Assembly (NCBI RefSeq): GCF_902506105.1
Contig: NZ_LR733304.1
Coordinates: 372,001-436,000, forward strand
Reading direction: 5' to 3'
DNA from: Aeromicrobium sp. 9AM
GTDB lineage: Bacteria; Actinomycetota; Actinomycetes; Propionibacteriales; Nocardioidaceae
DNA length: 64,000 nucleotides
The notes beneath the pieces are model-generated. The model had not been told where the DNA came from and made no database searches. It worked only from the letters and a program-made list of their open reading frames with translations. The position numbers and the translations under genes were made by a program. Shown piece by piece: positions 9,828 through 19,080 of this stretch. Numbering within the stretch: position 1 is the first letter of the stretch; each line of letters starts with the position of its first letter.

Positions 9828-10561
9828 CATTCGCGATGCACCTTGTGGGCCGCCGCCTGGGCGATGGGCTTGAGCACCATGAGGTCGACGTTGACGTGCT
9901 GCGGCCGGGTCGCGACCCAGACGATCGCGTCGGCGATGTCCTCCGCGACGAGCGGCTCGCGCACCCCGGCGTAGATCGCGTCGGCCTTGGCCTGGTCGCC
10001 GGCGAACCGGTTGAGCGAGAACTCGTCGGTGCGCACCATGCCCGGCGCGATCTCGGTGACGCGTACGGGCTGGCCGTTGAGCTCAAGTCGCAGGGTCTCG
10101 GTCATCGCGGTGACGCCGTGCTTCGCCGCGGTGTAGCCGCCGCCGCCCTCGTACGTGATGTGGCCGGCGGTGGAGCCGAGGTTGATCAGGGTGCCCGCGC
10201 CGCTGGCGACCAGTGCCGGCAGCAGCGCCCGCGTCACGAGCAGGGTGCCGATGACGTTGACCTCGTACATGTGCCGCCAGTCGTCAGGACTGCTCGACGC
10301 GACGTGATCGGTGCCGACCGCGCCGCCAGCGTTGTTGAGCAGCAGGTCGAGCGACGGTCCGACCGCCTCGGCGAGCGCGGCGACCTGCGCCTCGTCGGTC
10401 ACGTCGCACGTGACCGCGGTGCCGGAGATCTCGGCGGCGAGCGCCTCGATGCGTTCGGTACGCCGGGCGACGCAGAAGACGTGATATCCGGCCTTGGCGA
10501 GAGCGCGGGCGGTGGCGGCTCCGATGCCGCTGCTGGCCCCGGTGACGACGGCGGTGAGCAT
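9827..10561 (-). CDS. Short-chain dehydrogenase/reductase (YdfG-like)
   Basis: 244 residues. Classical SDR features: TGASSGIG nucleotide-binding loop at residues 7-14, a downstream D-V-T, the NNAG motif, catalytic Ser in NLGSTAGH, and the Y-x3-K pair in GYTAAKHG, then APGMVRTDEF. The sequence resembles the YdfG/serine 3-dehydrogenase group, cytoplasmic NADP-dependent oxidoreductases for hydroxy acids. The actual substrate is unknown. It is divergent from mshA, with 78 bases between the two starts. Confidence 0.88.
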   Translation of the reverse strand: MLTAVVTGASSGIGAATARALAKAGYHVFCVARRTERIEALAAEISGTAVTCDVTDEAQVAALAEAVGPSLDLLLNNAGGAVGTDHVASSSPDDWRHMYEVNVIGTLLVTRALLPALVASGAGTLINLGSTAGHITYEGGGGYTAAKHGVTAMTETLRLELNGQPVRVTEIAPGMVRTDEFSLNRFAGDQAKADAIYAGVREPLVAEDIADAIVWVATRPQHVNVDLMVLKPIAQAAAHKVHRE

Positions 10562-10639
10562 GGCCTCATGCTGCCAGACGGACATCCCCGTGCGGGCTGG
10601 GCACCGGGTGAGACGATGGAGGCGAAAGGCGGCTGATCG

Positions 10640-11902
10640 ATGCTCAAGCGGATCGCGATGCTCTCGGCGCACACCTCGCCGCTCGAGCAGCCCGGCGACG
10701 GCGATGCCGGCGGCATGAACGTGTACGTCCTGGAGCTCTCCCGCCAGCTGGCATCGCGCGGCATCGAGGTCGAGATCTTCACCCGGGCGACCTCTCGCCA
10801 CCAGCCGCAGCTCGTTGACGCCGAGCCCGGCATCCTCGTGCATCACGTACCCGCCGGGCCGTTCGAGGGCCTGGCCAAGAACGACCTGCCGTCGCAGCTG
10901 TGCTCGTTCGTCCGCGACGTGCTGCGCGCCGAGGTGGAGCGGGAGCCGGGTCACTTCGACCTCGTGCACTCGCACTACTGGCTGTCCGGCCAGGTCGGCA
11001 CCGTCGCGCGGGAGCGCTGGGACGTGCCGCTGGTCCACACGATGCACACGATGGCCAAGGTCAAGAACGCGATGCTCGCCGAAGGCGACGAGGCCGAGCC
11101 GATCGGCCGCATCTACGGCGAGGAGGAGATCGTGCGGCTCGCCGACCGGCTCATCGCCAACACGATGGAGGAGCGGCGCGAGCTCATCGAGATGTACGAC
11201 GCCGAGCCCGAGCACGTCGCGGTGGTGCATCCGGGCGTCGATCTCGAGGTGTTCCGCGCCGGCCGCCAGGACGAGGCCCGGGCCGCGCTGGGTGTGCCCG
11301 CCGATGCCGCGCTGCTGCTCTTTGCCGGTCGCATCCAGCCGCTCAAGGCTCCCGACATCGTGCTCGAGGCCGCAGCGCGGATGCTGCAGGACGACCCGCA
11401 GCTTCGCGACCGGCTCGTCGTCGCGATCGTCGGCGGCGCGTCCGGATCCGGCCTCGACCGGCCGACCGCGCTGACCGACCTGAGCGCTCGGCTGGGCATC
11501 GAGGACGTCGTCCGGTTCGTGCCGACGGTCGCGCAGCACGAGCTCGCGGACTGGTACGCCGCAGCGTCGGTCGTCTGCGTGCCGTCCTACAACGAGTCGT
11601 TCGGCCTCGTCGCGATCGAGGCGCAGGCCTGTGGCACTCCCGTGGTCGCCGCGCGAGTCGGCGGACTGTCGACGGCGGTGTCCGACGGGGTCTCCGGTGT
11701 CCTGGTCGACGGACACGACCCGCGCGACTACGCCGCGGCGCTCCACCCGCTGCTGACCGACCCGGAGCTGCGTGAGGCGATGGGCCACAAGGCCGTACGC
11801 CACGCGGAGGGCTTCGGCTGGGACGTCACCGCCGACCGTACGCTGAAGGTCTACGAGGAGGCCATCGAGTGGCACCGCACCCACGTGGAGAAGAACGCAT
11901 GA
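10640..11902 (+). CDS. mshA: D-inositol-3-phosphate glycosyltransferase MshA
   Basis: 420 residues, as usual for MshA. It transfers N-acetylglucosamine from UDP-GlcNAc to 1D-myo-inositol 3-phosphate, the first step of mycothiol synthesis in the actinobacterial cytosol. GT4/GT-B fold: N-terminal acceptor domain with [11 protein letters not shown] and [24 protein letters not shown], then the C-terminal nucleotide-sugar domain with [14 protein letters not shown] and the conserved [20 protein letters not shown] segment. The following ybjN gene overlaps its stop (ATGA), a common actinobacterial pair. Confidence 0.96.
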   Translation: MLKRIAMLSAHTSPLEQPGDGDAGGMNVYVLELSRQLASRGIEVEIFTRATSRHQPQLVDAEPGILVHHVPAGPFEGLAKNDLPSQLCSFVRDVLRAEVEREPGHFDLVHSHYWLSGQVGTVARERWDVPLVHTMHTMAKVKNAMLAEGDEAEPIGRIYGEEEIVRLADRLIANTMEERRELIEMYDAEPEHVAVVHPGVDLEVFRAGRQDEARAALGVPADAALLLFAGRIQPLKAPDIVLEAAARMLQDDPQLRDRLVVAIVGGASGSGLDRPTALTDLSARLGIEDVVRFVPTVAQHELADWYAAASVVCVPSYNESFGLVAIEAQACGTPVVAARVGGLSTAVSDGVSGVLVDGHDPRDYAAALHPLLTDPELREAMGHKAVRHAEGFGWDVTADRTLKVYEEAIEWHRTHVEKNA

Positions 11903-12384
11903 CTGAGACCCGTCAGACGATCGTCGATGCCCTGCAAGCGGCGGAGCTGGAGTTCACCGAGCACCGGCCCGACGTCTTCGAGGTCACCCTCCCGGGCGAG
12001 CGCAAGCTCCAGACGACGTGCCGCCTCGAGATCGGCAAGCACGCCCTCGGCATCCACGCGTTCGTGTGCCGCAACCCCGACGAGAACCACCAGACGGTCT
12101 ATCGCTGGCTGCTGGAGCGCAACCTCAAGATGTTCGGCGTGGCCTTCGCGGTCGACTCGTCCGGCGACATCTACCTCGACGGCCGGCTGCCGCTGCACGC
12201 CGTGACGACCGACGAGGTCGACCGGGTGCTCGGTGCCGTGCTGACGTACGCCGACGAGTCGTTCAACACGATCCTCGAGCTCGGCTTCGCGTCGTCGATC
12301 CGCAAGGAGTGGGAGTGGCGCGAGTCGCGCGGCGAGTCGACCCGCAACCTCGACGCGTTCAAGCACCTCAAGCCGTCGAGCTGA
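11899..12384 (+). CDS. YbjN-domain protein
   Basis: 161 residues covering a single YbjN domain ([23 protein letters not shown] and the helical C-terminal half). YbjN proteins have a fold like type III secretion chaperones; in actinobacteria the gene commonly sits beside mshA, but its biochemical role is unknown. Translation is coupled to mshA through an ATGA overlap. Its last 17 bases overlap the 3' end of the convergent hydrolase gene. Confidence 0.88.
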   Translation: MTETRQTIVDALQAAELEFTEHRPDVFEVTLPGERKLQTTCRLEIGKHALGIHAFVCRNPDENHQTVYRWLLERNLKMFGVAFAVDSSGDIYLDGRLPLHAVTTDEVDRVLGAVLTYADESFNTILELGFASSIRKEWEWRESRGESTRNLDAFKHLKPSS

Positions 12385-13177
12385 GCACCGTGTCGATCCA
12401 CGCAGCCAGCGCGGCGGCGGACAGCTCGGGCTGCTCGTGGTGCGGGTTGTGGCCGGCCGCGTCCGCGACGAGGTAGGTCGCCCGCGGGTATGTCGCGGCG
12501 AGCGCCAGCGCGTCGGCATACCCGACGACCGGGTCCTGGCGGCCGAGGATGAACGTGACCGGTCGGTCGTACGTCGTGAAGCGTGACTCCGGTCGGACGG
12601 AGAACTCGTAGGCCGCGGAGATGCGTCCGATGGTGTCCATGTCGGCCAGACGGGTGCCGGGGACGACCTCTTCGAGGTAGAGGTCCCAGTGCTGCCGGGT
12701 CTGCCGGAACGTGAGCTCGGCGAAGTCGCTCCGGTCCTCGTCGGTGCCGCCGTCGAGCGGCTCGACGTCGGTGGGCACGAGCGCCGGGACGTCCCGCCGT
12801 GCGTGGTCGGCGATGATCACCGGCGCGATGAGCGCCATGCCGAGCACCCGCGACGGGTCGCGAGCCGTCAGGGCGCGGGCGATGCCGCCACCGAAGGAGT
12901 TGCCCACCACGGCGTACGCCTCGTCGCCGAGCACGTCGTCGAGGAACGTCGCGACGTGGTCGGCCACGTCATCCGACGACGCGACGCCCTCGCCGCTGCT
13001 GCGGCCGTGGCCCGGCAGGTCGAGGTGCAGGCGGCGGAGGCCGGGTCGCGGCTCGAGGACCGACTCGGTGAAACGGCTGATCAGGCGGTGGTTGCCCATC
13101 AAGCCGTGCAGCACGACGATCGGGACGCCGCTGCCGTGCTCGATCCAGTGGATGCCGGTGGGCTCGTGACGAGGCAT
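12368..13177 (-). CDS. Alpha/beta hydrolase
   Basis: 269 residues with a complete alpha/beta-hydrolase core: HGxMGNHRL oxyanion region (VVLHGLMGNHRL), LDLPGHGRSS, the nucleophile elbow GNSFGGG, the acid in ILGRQDPVVGY, and the catalytic His in DAAGHNPHHEQP. A likely cytoplasmic esterase, lactonase or C-C hydrolase; substrate unknown. A TAGGTT box 6 bases before the ATG (13189-13184 on the reverse strand) suggests leaderless transcription. It is divergent from the DsbA-like gene and overlaps ybjN by 17 bases tail to tail. Confidence 0.88.
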   Translation of the reverse strand: MPRHEPTGIHWIEHGSGVPIVVLHGLMGNHRLISRFTESVLEPRPGLRRLHLDLPGHGRSSGEGVASSDDVADHVATFLDDVLGDEAYAVVGNSFGGGIARALTARDPSRVLGMALIAPVIIADHARRDVPALVPTDVEPLDGGTDEDRSDFAELTFRQTRQHWDLYLEEVVPGTRLADMDTIGRISAAYEFSVRPESRFTTYDRPVTFILGRQDPVVGYADALALAATYPRATYLVADAAGHNPHHEQPELSAAALAAWIDTVLSSTA

Positions 13178-13232
13178 GCGTCGAACCTAGACGGACTGAA
13201 CGACGATTTGGTGGTCGCGTAGCGTTGCCCGC

Positions 13233-13898
13233 GTGAAGGCCTTGGTATTCGCCGACGTCACGGACCCGTGGTCCTACATCGGCGCCACCCGGTTCGAACG
13301 TGCTGCTGCCATGTTCTCCATCCTCACCGGTGAGCCGGTCGAGCTGACGTTCCGCGCGTTCCAGCTCGACCCGGACGCACCCAACGACGGTCGCCTGCTC
13401 ATGGACGTCAACGCCGACGAGCTCGGCGGCGCCGACAAGGCGCAGCTCATCAACGCGCAGGTCACCGCCGCGGCCCGGATCACCGGCATCGACCTCAACT
13501 TCGACGAGGCCGTGCGGGCCAACTCCTTCGACGCCTGGCGACTGCTGACCTGGGCCGACGAGGCCGGACCGGGCTTCCAGCGCGACCTGGCCCATCAGCT
13601 GTGGCGCGCCCACTTCCTCGAGGGCTCCGACATCGGTGACCCGTTCGCACTGGCCACCCGCGCCGCACTCGTGGGGCTCGACCTCGAGACGGCCGAGGCG
13701 CTGCTTGCCAGCACCGAGTACGCCGAAGAGGTCCGCACGCAGGTCGCGACCGGCGAGGCGCTCGGCATCACGCAGCTGCCGTACGTCGTCGTCGAGCAGC
13801 AGTGGACGCTGTCGGGCATCCACTCGCAGAACGACTACGTGCAGGCGCTCGACCAGATCTACCGCGAGTGGAAGGCTGCTGAAGGCCCCGAGGAGTGA
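13233..13898 (+). CDS. DsbA/FrnE-like thioredoxin-fold protein without cysteines
   Basis: 221 residues from a GTG start with a TAGCGT box 7 bases upstream (13220-13225). The N-terminal DVTDPWSYIG matches the FrnE active site CPWCYIG, but both cysteines are replaced (D11 and S14). The helical insertion and the cis-Pro loop (GITQLPYVVV) are kept. The protein contains no cysteine at all, so it cannot act as a thiol oxidase. It may act as an isomerase in the manner of HCCA isomerases, which share this fold, or as a chaperone. Convergent with nothing; gpmA follows 18 bases later. Confidence 0.8.
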   Translation: MKALVFADVTDPWSYIGATRFERAAAMFSILTGEPVELTFRAFQLDPDAPNDGRLLMDVNADELGGADKAQLINAQVTAAARITGIDLNFDEAVRANSFDAWRLLTWADEAGPGFQRDLAHQLWRAHFLEGSDIGDPFALATRAALVGLDLETAEALLASTEYAEEVRTQVATGEALGITQLPYVVVEQQWTLSGIHSQNDYVQALDQIYREWKAAEGPEE

Positions 13899-13916
13899 CC
13901 CAATAGGCTCACTCGC

Positions 13917-14660
13917 ATGAGCACCTTGATCCTCCTGCGCCACGGTCACAGCGAGTGGAACGCCAAGAACCTGTTCACCGGCTGGGTCGATGTCGACCTC
14001 AACGAGCAGGGCCTCACCGAGGCCTCGCGCGGCGCCGAGCTGCTGGCCGATGCCGGCCTCGCACCCGACGTCCTGCACACCTCGCTGCTGCGTCGTGCGA
14101 TCCGAACCGCCGAGATCGTGCTCAACGGCATCGACCGTCACTGGATCCCCGTACGCCGCTCGTGGCGGCTCAACGAGCGCCACTACGGCGCGCTGCAGGG
14201 CAAGGACAAGAAGGCGACCCTCGAGGAGTTCGGCGAGGAGCAGTTCATGACGTGGCGTCGTTCGTACGACACCCCGCCGCCGCCGCTCGAGGACGACTCG
14301 GAGTTCAGCCAGGCCTCCGACGCGCGCTACGCCGCGCTGCCCGACGAGCTCCTGCCGCGCACCGAGGCGCTGGCCGACGTGCTGCAGCGGATGCTGCCCT
14401 ACTGGTACGACTCGATCGTCCCCGACCTGCTCGCCGACCGCGTCGTCCTGGTCACGGCGCACGGCAACTCGCTGCGGGCCCTCGTCAAGCACCTCGACGG
14501 GCTGAGCGAGGAAGCCGTCGTCGGCCTCAACATCCCGACCGGCATCCCGCTGGTCTACGAGCTCGACGACGACCTGAAGCCAACAGTCAAGGGCGGCATG
14601 TACCTGGACCCCGACGCAGCAGCAGACGCGATCGCAGCTGTAGCAAACCAAGGGCGATAG
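13917..14660 (+). CDS. gpmA: 2,3-bisphosphoglycerate-dependent phosphoglycerate mutase
   Basis: 247 residues, the standard length. It interconverts 3- and 2-phosphoglycerate in glycolysis. The phosphohistidine is in [10 protein letters not shown] near the N-terminus, followed by [11 protein letters not shown], the [15 protein letters not shown] substrate loop, and the second catalytic His in [17 protein letters not shown]. Sequence is full length. A TAGGCT box (13904-13909) lies 7 bases before the ATG, so it probably has its own leaderless promoter despite the close upstream gene. It lies near regX3-senX3, the usual actinobacterial neighbour. Confidence 0.96.
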   Translation: MSTLILLRHGHSEWNAKNLFTGWVDVDLNEQGLTEASRGAELLADAGLAPDVLHTSLLRRAIRTAEIVLNGIDRHWIPVRRSWRLNERHYGALQGKDKKATLEEFGEEQFMTWRRSYDTPPPPLEDDSEFSQASDARYAALPDELLPRTEALADVLQRMLPYWYDSIVPDLLADRVVLVTAHGNSLRALVKHLDGLSEEAVVGLNIPTGIPLVYELDDDLKPTVKGGMYLDPDAAADAIAAVANQGR

Positions 14661-14851
14661 AAAGTCCGCTGCGGCAGGGCGCCGAGCTGACGAGGCCGTT
14701 AGGGCCCGTCGACGAGCGGACGACGCAGCGCAAGCTGGTCGACGAACGGCGCTTGTCGATGGGCGCTAAACTGACTTGTCAGCGCTGGTGAGCGCCTCGA
14801 AGCGAACGCGGACGACGCAAACGCGGGAGCCGCGACGCAACCCAAGAGCCG

Positions 14852-15532
14852 TCACGAGTCGTACTTGTATCCCAGTCCTCTGACGGTTGTCAGCGTGATG
14901 GGGTTCGTCGGGTCCTTCTCGATCTTGGCTCGCAGGCGCTTGACGTGGACGTCGAGGGTCTTGGTGTCGCCGACGTAGTCCGCGCCCCACACCCGGTCGA
15001 TCAGCTGCCCACGGGTCAGCACGCGGCCGGGGTTGCGCAGGAAATACTCGAGCAGCTCGAACTCCTTGAGCGGGAACTTCGTCTCGGCCCCGTCGATCGT
15101 CACGAGGTGCCGGTCGACATCCATGCGTACGCGGCCCTGCTCGAGCGAGGCGTTGTCGTCGATCTCGTCGGTGAACCCGCGGCGCAGCACCGCGCGGATG
15201 CGGGCAACGAGCTCGCGGGGCGAGTACGGCTTGGTGACGTAGTCGTCGGCGCCGAGCTCGAGCCCGACGACCTTGTCGACCTCGGTGTCCTTGGCGCTGA
15301 CCATGATGATCGGCACGGACGAGATGGCCCGCAGGGCGCGGCACACCTCGGTGCCCGACAGCCCCGGCAGCATCAGGTCGAGCAGCACGATGTCCGCACC
15401 GCCGCGATCGAACTCGGTCAGTGCGTCGGGACCGGTCTCGGCGATCGCGACCTCGAACCCTTCCTTGCGCAGGACGTACGACAGCGCCTCGCTGTAGCTC
15501 GTCTCATCCTCGACGACCAATACTTTGGTCAC
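14852..15532 (-). CDS. regX3: Response regulator RegX3
   Basis: 226 residues: an OmpR/PhoB-type regulator. The receiver domain has the acidic pair in VVEDETSYSE, the phospho-acceptor Asp in IVLLDLMLPG, Thr/Ser in MVSAKD and Lys in YVTKPYSPRELVAR. The winged-helix DNA-binding domain covers about residues 125-226 (LKEFELLEYFLRNPGRVLTR). With SenX3 it controls phosphate-starvation genes. Its ATG overlaps the end of senX3 by 4 bases. The 191 bases downstream (14661-14851) hold no gene; I see only a lone GTTAGGGCCC word there. Confidence 0.96.
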   Translation of the reverse strand: MTKVLVVEDETSYSEALSYVLRKEGFEVAIAETGPDALTEFDRGGADIVLLDLMLPGLSGTEVCRALRAISSVPIIMVSAKDTEVDKVVGLELGADDYVTKPYSPRELVARIRAVLRRGFTDEIDDNASLEQGRVRMDVDRHLVTIDGAETKFPLKEFELLEYFLRNPGRVLTRGQLIDRVWGADYVGDTKTLDVHVKRLRAKIEKDPTNPITLTTVRGLGYKYDS

Positions 15533-16686
15533 GCGTTCTCCTCTTCGATGTCATGGCTGTGTGCCGGCAGGACCAGGGTGAACGACGAGCCGAGTCCCGG
15601 CTCGCTCCACACCTCGACCGTCCCGCCGTTGCTCGCCGCGACGTGCTTGACGATCGACAGGCCGAGGCCGGTGCCGCCCGTCGCACGGGCGCGGGCGGGA
15701 TCGACGCGGTAGAACCGCTCGAAGATCCGGTCGAGCTCGTTGCCCGGGATGCCGATGCCGTTGTCGGCAACGGTCAGACGTACGTCGTCGTCGTCGAGCT
15801 GCGCCGTCACGGTGACGCGCGATCCGTCGGGGCTGTAGGTCACGGCGTTCTCGACCAGGTTGCTGACCGCGGCGTGCAGCTGCGCGCGATCGCCGTGGAC
15901 GTGCAGGTCGGGCTCGACCGTGGTGACGATCTCGATGTTCTTGTGCTCGGCGTCGGTCGCGGAGTGCTCGGTGGCCTCCGAGACGAGCTCGCCGATCTTG
16001 ATCGTGGAGGCGTCGTCGCTCAGGATGTCGTTCTGGAGGCGCGAGAGGTCGATGATCTGCTGCACCAGCCGGGTCAGTCGCTCGCTCTCCAGGTGCATGC
16101 GGCTGGAGAACCGAACGACGGCCTCGGGATCGTCCTTGGCCTCGCCGACGGCCTCGGCCAGCAGGTTGAGCGCGCCGACCGGGGTCTTGAGCTCGTGGCT
16201 GACGTTCGCGACGAAGTCGCGGCGGATCGACTCGACCCGGTGCTCGCGCGTACGGTCGTCGGCCAGCACCAGGATCAGGCGCGAGGTGAGCGGTGCGACG
16301 CGGGCGTGCACGTACGACGTCGTGCCGCGCCGTGGCTGCAAGGAGACGTCGGCCTCGCGCACCTGGCCGTCACGGCGTACCTGCCGGACGAGCGTCATGA
16401 GCTCTTCGGGCTCGAGCCGGTCCTCGTGCACGATGCCCATCGCGAACGCGGGCGCCGAGGCCTTGACCACGGTGTCCGACGAGTCGATCAACACCGCGGA
16501 CGACGAGATCACCGCGAGGACCTGGTCGGCTCCGGGCGGTACGAGGGGGGCGGGCGGTGGCACGGTGGCCTCGCGGCGCTCGCTGAAGCGCCACACATAG
16601 GTGATCATCGCGCCGACGACGGCGCCGATCGCCCCCGCGATCAACAATCCTGCACTGGTGTCCACAGCATTGATCGTAGAGGGCAT
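15529..16686 (-). CDS. senX3: Sensor histidine kinase SenX3
   Basis: 385 residues from ATG 16686 (a GTG at 16704 is possible). One N-terminal membrane helix (SAGLLIAGAIGAVVGAMITYVWRF region) is followed by a PAS-like domain, the H-box NVSHELKTPVGALN, and an ATPase domain with the N-box NLVENAVTYSP, DNGIGIP and GGTGLGLSIVKHVA. It phosphorylates RegX3 in response to phosphate limitation, with PhoU as a negative partner. Unlike Mycobacterium, phoU lies immediately divergent, and shared regulation through the Pho-like repeats between them is likely. Confidence 0.95.
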   Translation of the reverse strand: MPSTINAVDTSAGLLIAGAIGAVVGAMITYVWRFSERREATVPPPAPLVPPGADQVLAVISSSAVLIDSSDTVVKASAPAFAMGIVHEDRLEPEELMTLVRQVRRDGQVREADVSLQPRRGTTSYVHARVAPLTSRLILVLADDRTREHRVESIRRDFVANVSHELKTPVGALNLLAEAVGEAKDDPEAVVRFSSRMHLESERLTRLVQQIIDLSRLQNDILSDDASTIKIGELVSEATEHSATDAEHKNIEIVTTVEPDLHVHGDRAQLHAAVSNLVENAVTYSPDGSRVTVTAQLDDDDVRLTVADNGIGIPGNELDRIFERFYRVDPARARATGGTGLGLSIVKHVAASNGGTVEVWSEPGLGSSFTLVLPAHSHDIEEENA

Positions 16687-16738
16687 TTCCGTCCCGACCG
16701 GCACTCTGACCCCTGCAGCGACAGGCCTTTCGGTTGCT

Positions 16739-16781
16739 GTTCACACCGCGTTCACCGGAGGTCGCCGTCCGTTCATCCCGC
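16739..16781 (+). promoter_or_regulatory. PHO-box-like direct repeats between senX3 and phoU
   Basis: GTTCACACCGC (16739-16749), GTTCACCGGAG (16750-16760), a weak unit, and GTTCATCCCGC (16771-16781) repeat with an 11-bp (then about 10-bp) period, as in actinobacterial PhoP/RegX3 boxes built on GTTCACC. A TACGGT -10 box (16787-16792) sits 7 bases before the phoU ATG. Autoregulation by RegX3 is inferred. Confidence 0.65.
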
Positions 16782-16799
16782 CTGCCTACGGTCTAGGAC

Positions 16800-17441
16800 A
16801 TGCGCGATCAGTATTACGAACAGCTCGATGCCATCGTCGACGACCTGGTGAACCTGACCGGGACCGTCCGCCGTGCCGTTGCCGACGCGACCAAGGCCCT
16901 GCTCGAGGCAGACGCCCAGATCGCGGAGTCCGTCATCGCCGGCGACAAGGACATCGACGAGGCGACCGAGATCATCGAGGAGCGCGCACTTCTGCTGCTC
17001 GCCACGCAGCAGCCGGTCGCAACCGACCTCCGGCAGCTCGTCGCGACCCTGCGGATGCTGACCGACCTCCAGCGGATGGGCGACCTGTCGGTGCACGTGG
17101 CCAAGGTGGCCCGGCGCCGTATGCCCGACTCGGCGGTGCCGGAGCACCTGCACCCCAGCATCACCGCGATGGCGGCTGTCGCCGACTCGATGATCGACTC
17201 GGCCTCGCGCATCGTCGCGAACCGCAACGTCGACGCGGCCGGCCAGCTCGAGAACGAGGACGACGAGATGGACAGGCTCCGCAAGGACCTGCTGCGCTCG
17301 CTCCTCGGCGACTCGTGGACGTACGGCGTCGAGCCGGCCGTCGACCTGGCGCTCCTGGGCCGCTACTACGAGCGCATCGGCGACCACGCCGTGTCGATGG
17401 CTCGTCGCGTCGTCTACCTGGTCACCGGCCAGCTGAGCTGA
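16800..17441 (+). CDS. phoU: Phosphate transport regulator PhoU
   Basis: 213 residues forming two PhoU repeats of three helices each, with the metal-binding acidic motifs around DKDIDEATEIIEE and the second-repeat ENEDDEMDRLRK, and YYERIGDHAVSMARR near the end. PhoU keeps the SenX3-RegX3 and Pst systems quiet when phosphate is sufficient. It is leaderless by the -10 spacing and divergent from senX3. No pst genes are in the window. Convergent with the lipoprotein at 17449, only 7 bases apart. Confidence 0.94.
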   Translation: MRDQYYEQLDAIVDDLVNLTGTVRRAVADATKALLEADAQIAESVIAGDKDIDEATEIIEERALLLLATQQPVATDLRQLVATLRMLTDLQRMGDLSVHVAKVARRRMPDSAVPEHLHPSITAMAAVADSMIDSASRIVANRNVDAAGQLENEDDEMDRLRKDLLRSLLGDSWTYGVEPAVDLALLGRYYERIGDHAVSMARRVVYLVTGQLS

Positions 17442-17448
17442 CGTACGC

Positions 17449-18294
17449 CTATCCGGCGACGACCTTGAACGGCACGATCGCGTCGCCTGACTGGAACGGG
17501 ATCGTGACCATGATCGTCTCGCCCACCGTCACGTCCTTGGCGTCGAAGTAGTCGGCGTCGCCTTCGCCATCCTTGTAAGGCGCGCCACTGCCGATCTCGA
17601 TCCTCTTGCCCTTCCGCGCCGCCATTCCGTACGGTCCGCCCGTCGCTGTCTGGTGTCGGTAGGCAACGGGATCGCCGTCGGCGTCCACGGCCGTTGGCAG
17701 GTCCCAGGCGCTGTCGTCGATCGTGCCGACCACAGTGCCGTCGACGTACGCCTTGCGCTGCCCCGGGACAACCGTGATGCGGGCGTTCTCGACCTTGATC
17801 GACGTGATGATCTTGCTGTCGGTGACGTCGTTATACGTCGCGGTGCGCGCGACCACCGGGACCGTCAGCGGGATCGAGTACCAATCCCCGGCGTCATTGC
17901 CGAACTCCAGGGTGAACGCAACGGCGGCGCCAGCGCCGGGGGAGTTCGCGATGCGGACGGCTGCCGGCGCCTCATGGCCCAACGTGGCCTTTCCATCGGC
18001 GGCGATGTTGACAGCGCCCGTCCGGACGACTCGGAGCTGTGGGCCCTCGGGTCTGGCGTCATCGAAGTACGCGTTCGAGATCGCCACGACCTTGTCGGTG
18101 TGGTTGAGGATCCTGGCCGACAGAGTGGCAAGACCGTTCTCATTTCTGACCAGCACAGGATCTAGCACCTCGACGTCAGCCCGAGGAGCTGCGCTGGTTG
18201 ACGGTACGGCCTTCGCCGGAGGCTTCGACTCGGACCCACACGCGGCGACCAGCAACAGCGCAAGGACCACCGGCAACAACCGTCGCGAGAGCAT
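17449..18294 (-). CDS. Secreted lipoprotein, paralogue of the 18335-18895 product
   Basis: 281 residues. A lipoprotein signal peptide ends in LLVAAC (lipid-modified C19). The body has a beta-rich domain (VLDPVLVRNENGLATLSARI, then LNHTDKVVAIS) resembling the copper-chaperone-like DUF461 fold. The next gene's product has a parallel segment (VLNTLLVANDDGSATLSAGI), so the two are tandem duplicates, though this one carries an extra C-terminal domain of about 120 residues. No function known. A TAGGCT box 6 bases before the ATG (18306-18301, reverse strand) suggests a separate leaderless promoter. Confidence 0.75.
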   Translation of the reverse strand: MLSRRLLPVVLALLLVAACGSESKPPAKAVPSTSAAPRADVEVLDPVLVRNENGLATLSARILNHTDKVVAISNAYFDDARPEGPQLRVVRTGAVNIAADGKATLGHEAPAAVRIANSPGAGAAVAFTLEFGNDAGDWYSIPLTVPVVARTATYNDVTDSKIITSIKVENARITVVPGQRKAYVDGTVVGTIDDSAWDLPTAVDADGDPVAYRHQTATGGPYGMAARKGKRIEIGSGAPYKDGEGDADYFDAKDVTVGETIMVTIPFQSGDAIVPFKVVAG

Positions 18295-18296
18295 GC

Positions 18297-18315
18297 CCGG
18301 AGCCTAGGGCTCCGG
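18297..18315. repeat. Perfect 8-bp inverted repeat over the promoter of a lipoprotein gene
   Basis: CCGGAGCC, TAG, GGCTCCGG is a perfect dyad lying between the two same-strand lipoprotein genes and covering the downstream gene's -10 box. It could be an operator or a terminator for the upstream gene. Which of these applies cannot be decided from sequence. Confidence 0.5.
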
Positions 18316-18334
18316 AGACGCCGGTGAGACAGGT

Positions 18335-18895
18335 TTACTCGGAGTCGGTGGACTCGGTCTCGGTGTCCGTCGGCGAGGGGCTCGGTGTGGGCTCGGTCCT
18401 GGGCGCGCCGCCGACCTTCTCGTACTCGGCGGTGCGGGCCACGACGGGCGCCTCGATCGTGACGGGCGCGGCGTCGCTGAAGGTCAGGGTCACCTTGACG
18501 TAATCGCCGGCCGTCGCGTCCTTGAGGACGGCGAAGCCGCCGGCATCGGCGATGCTGCCGATCGTGGTGAGCTTGTCGGCCGGGAGGGACAGGATCATCT
18601 TGGTGCTGGCGACCGTGAGCGGCTTGTCGTCGAGCGTCGTGACCGTGACCGAGGCGAGCCGCTGCTCGTCCTTGGTGTTGTTGACGATCCCGGCCGACAG
18701 TGTGGCGGATCCGTCGTCGTTGGCGACGAGCAGCGTGTTGAGCACGTCCATCTCGCCGCGATGGTTGGCGCCGGTCCCGGCCTGGTAGACCTGATTGGTC
18801 TGGGCGCTGAAGCCCGTGCCGCAGGCGCCGAGGGCCAGAAGGGCGGTCGCGGCAAGGGCGGTGGCCGCGAGGCGGCGACGTCGTACGGTGCTCAC
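18335..18895 (-). CDS. Secreted lipoprotein with acidic Ser/Thr-rich tail
   Basis: 186 residues from GTG 18895. The signal peptide has an Arg-rich start (STVRRRRL) and the lipobox ALGAC. A single beta-rich domain of about 120 residues follows, and the tail is Pro/Ser/Thr/Glu-rich (TEPTPSPSPTDTETESTDSE). It shares the segment pattern of the 281-residue neighbour and is probably its paralogue. A copper-chaperone-like role is possible from the fold impression, but the Met/His copper motif is not seen. Function unassigned. Confidence 0.72.
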   Translation of the reverse strand: MSTVRRRRLAATALAATALLALGACGTGFSAQTNQVYQAGTGANHRGEMDVLNTLLVANDDGSATLSAGIVNNTKDEQRLASVTVTTLDDKPLTVASTKMILSLPADKLTTIGSIADAGGFAVLKDATAGDYVKVTLTFSDAAPVTIEAPVVARTAEYEKVGGAPRTEPTPSPSPTDTETESTDSE

Positions 18896-19080
18896 GAGAT
18901 CACTGCTTTCAGTCCGTCATTCATGCGTCGAGGGGTCGCCAAGATCGTATCGGAGGACGCTGCGGGCTCCGCCTTTGACCTGCTGCGATGTCATCTGGTA
19001 TGGGCGGGATGGCCTGAAACGGCAGGGATCGACATCCGTTCCGCATGTTAGACTGGTCACCTAGGAAAGGTGTTTTCTCT

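Noticed and set aside
14698-14707. GTTAGGGCCC as a further copy of the repeat core
   Set aside because: Only 10 of 18 bases match and no 31-bp partner exists; most likely chance or a decayed remnant.
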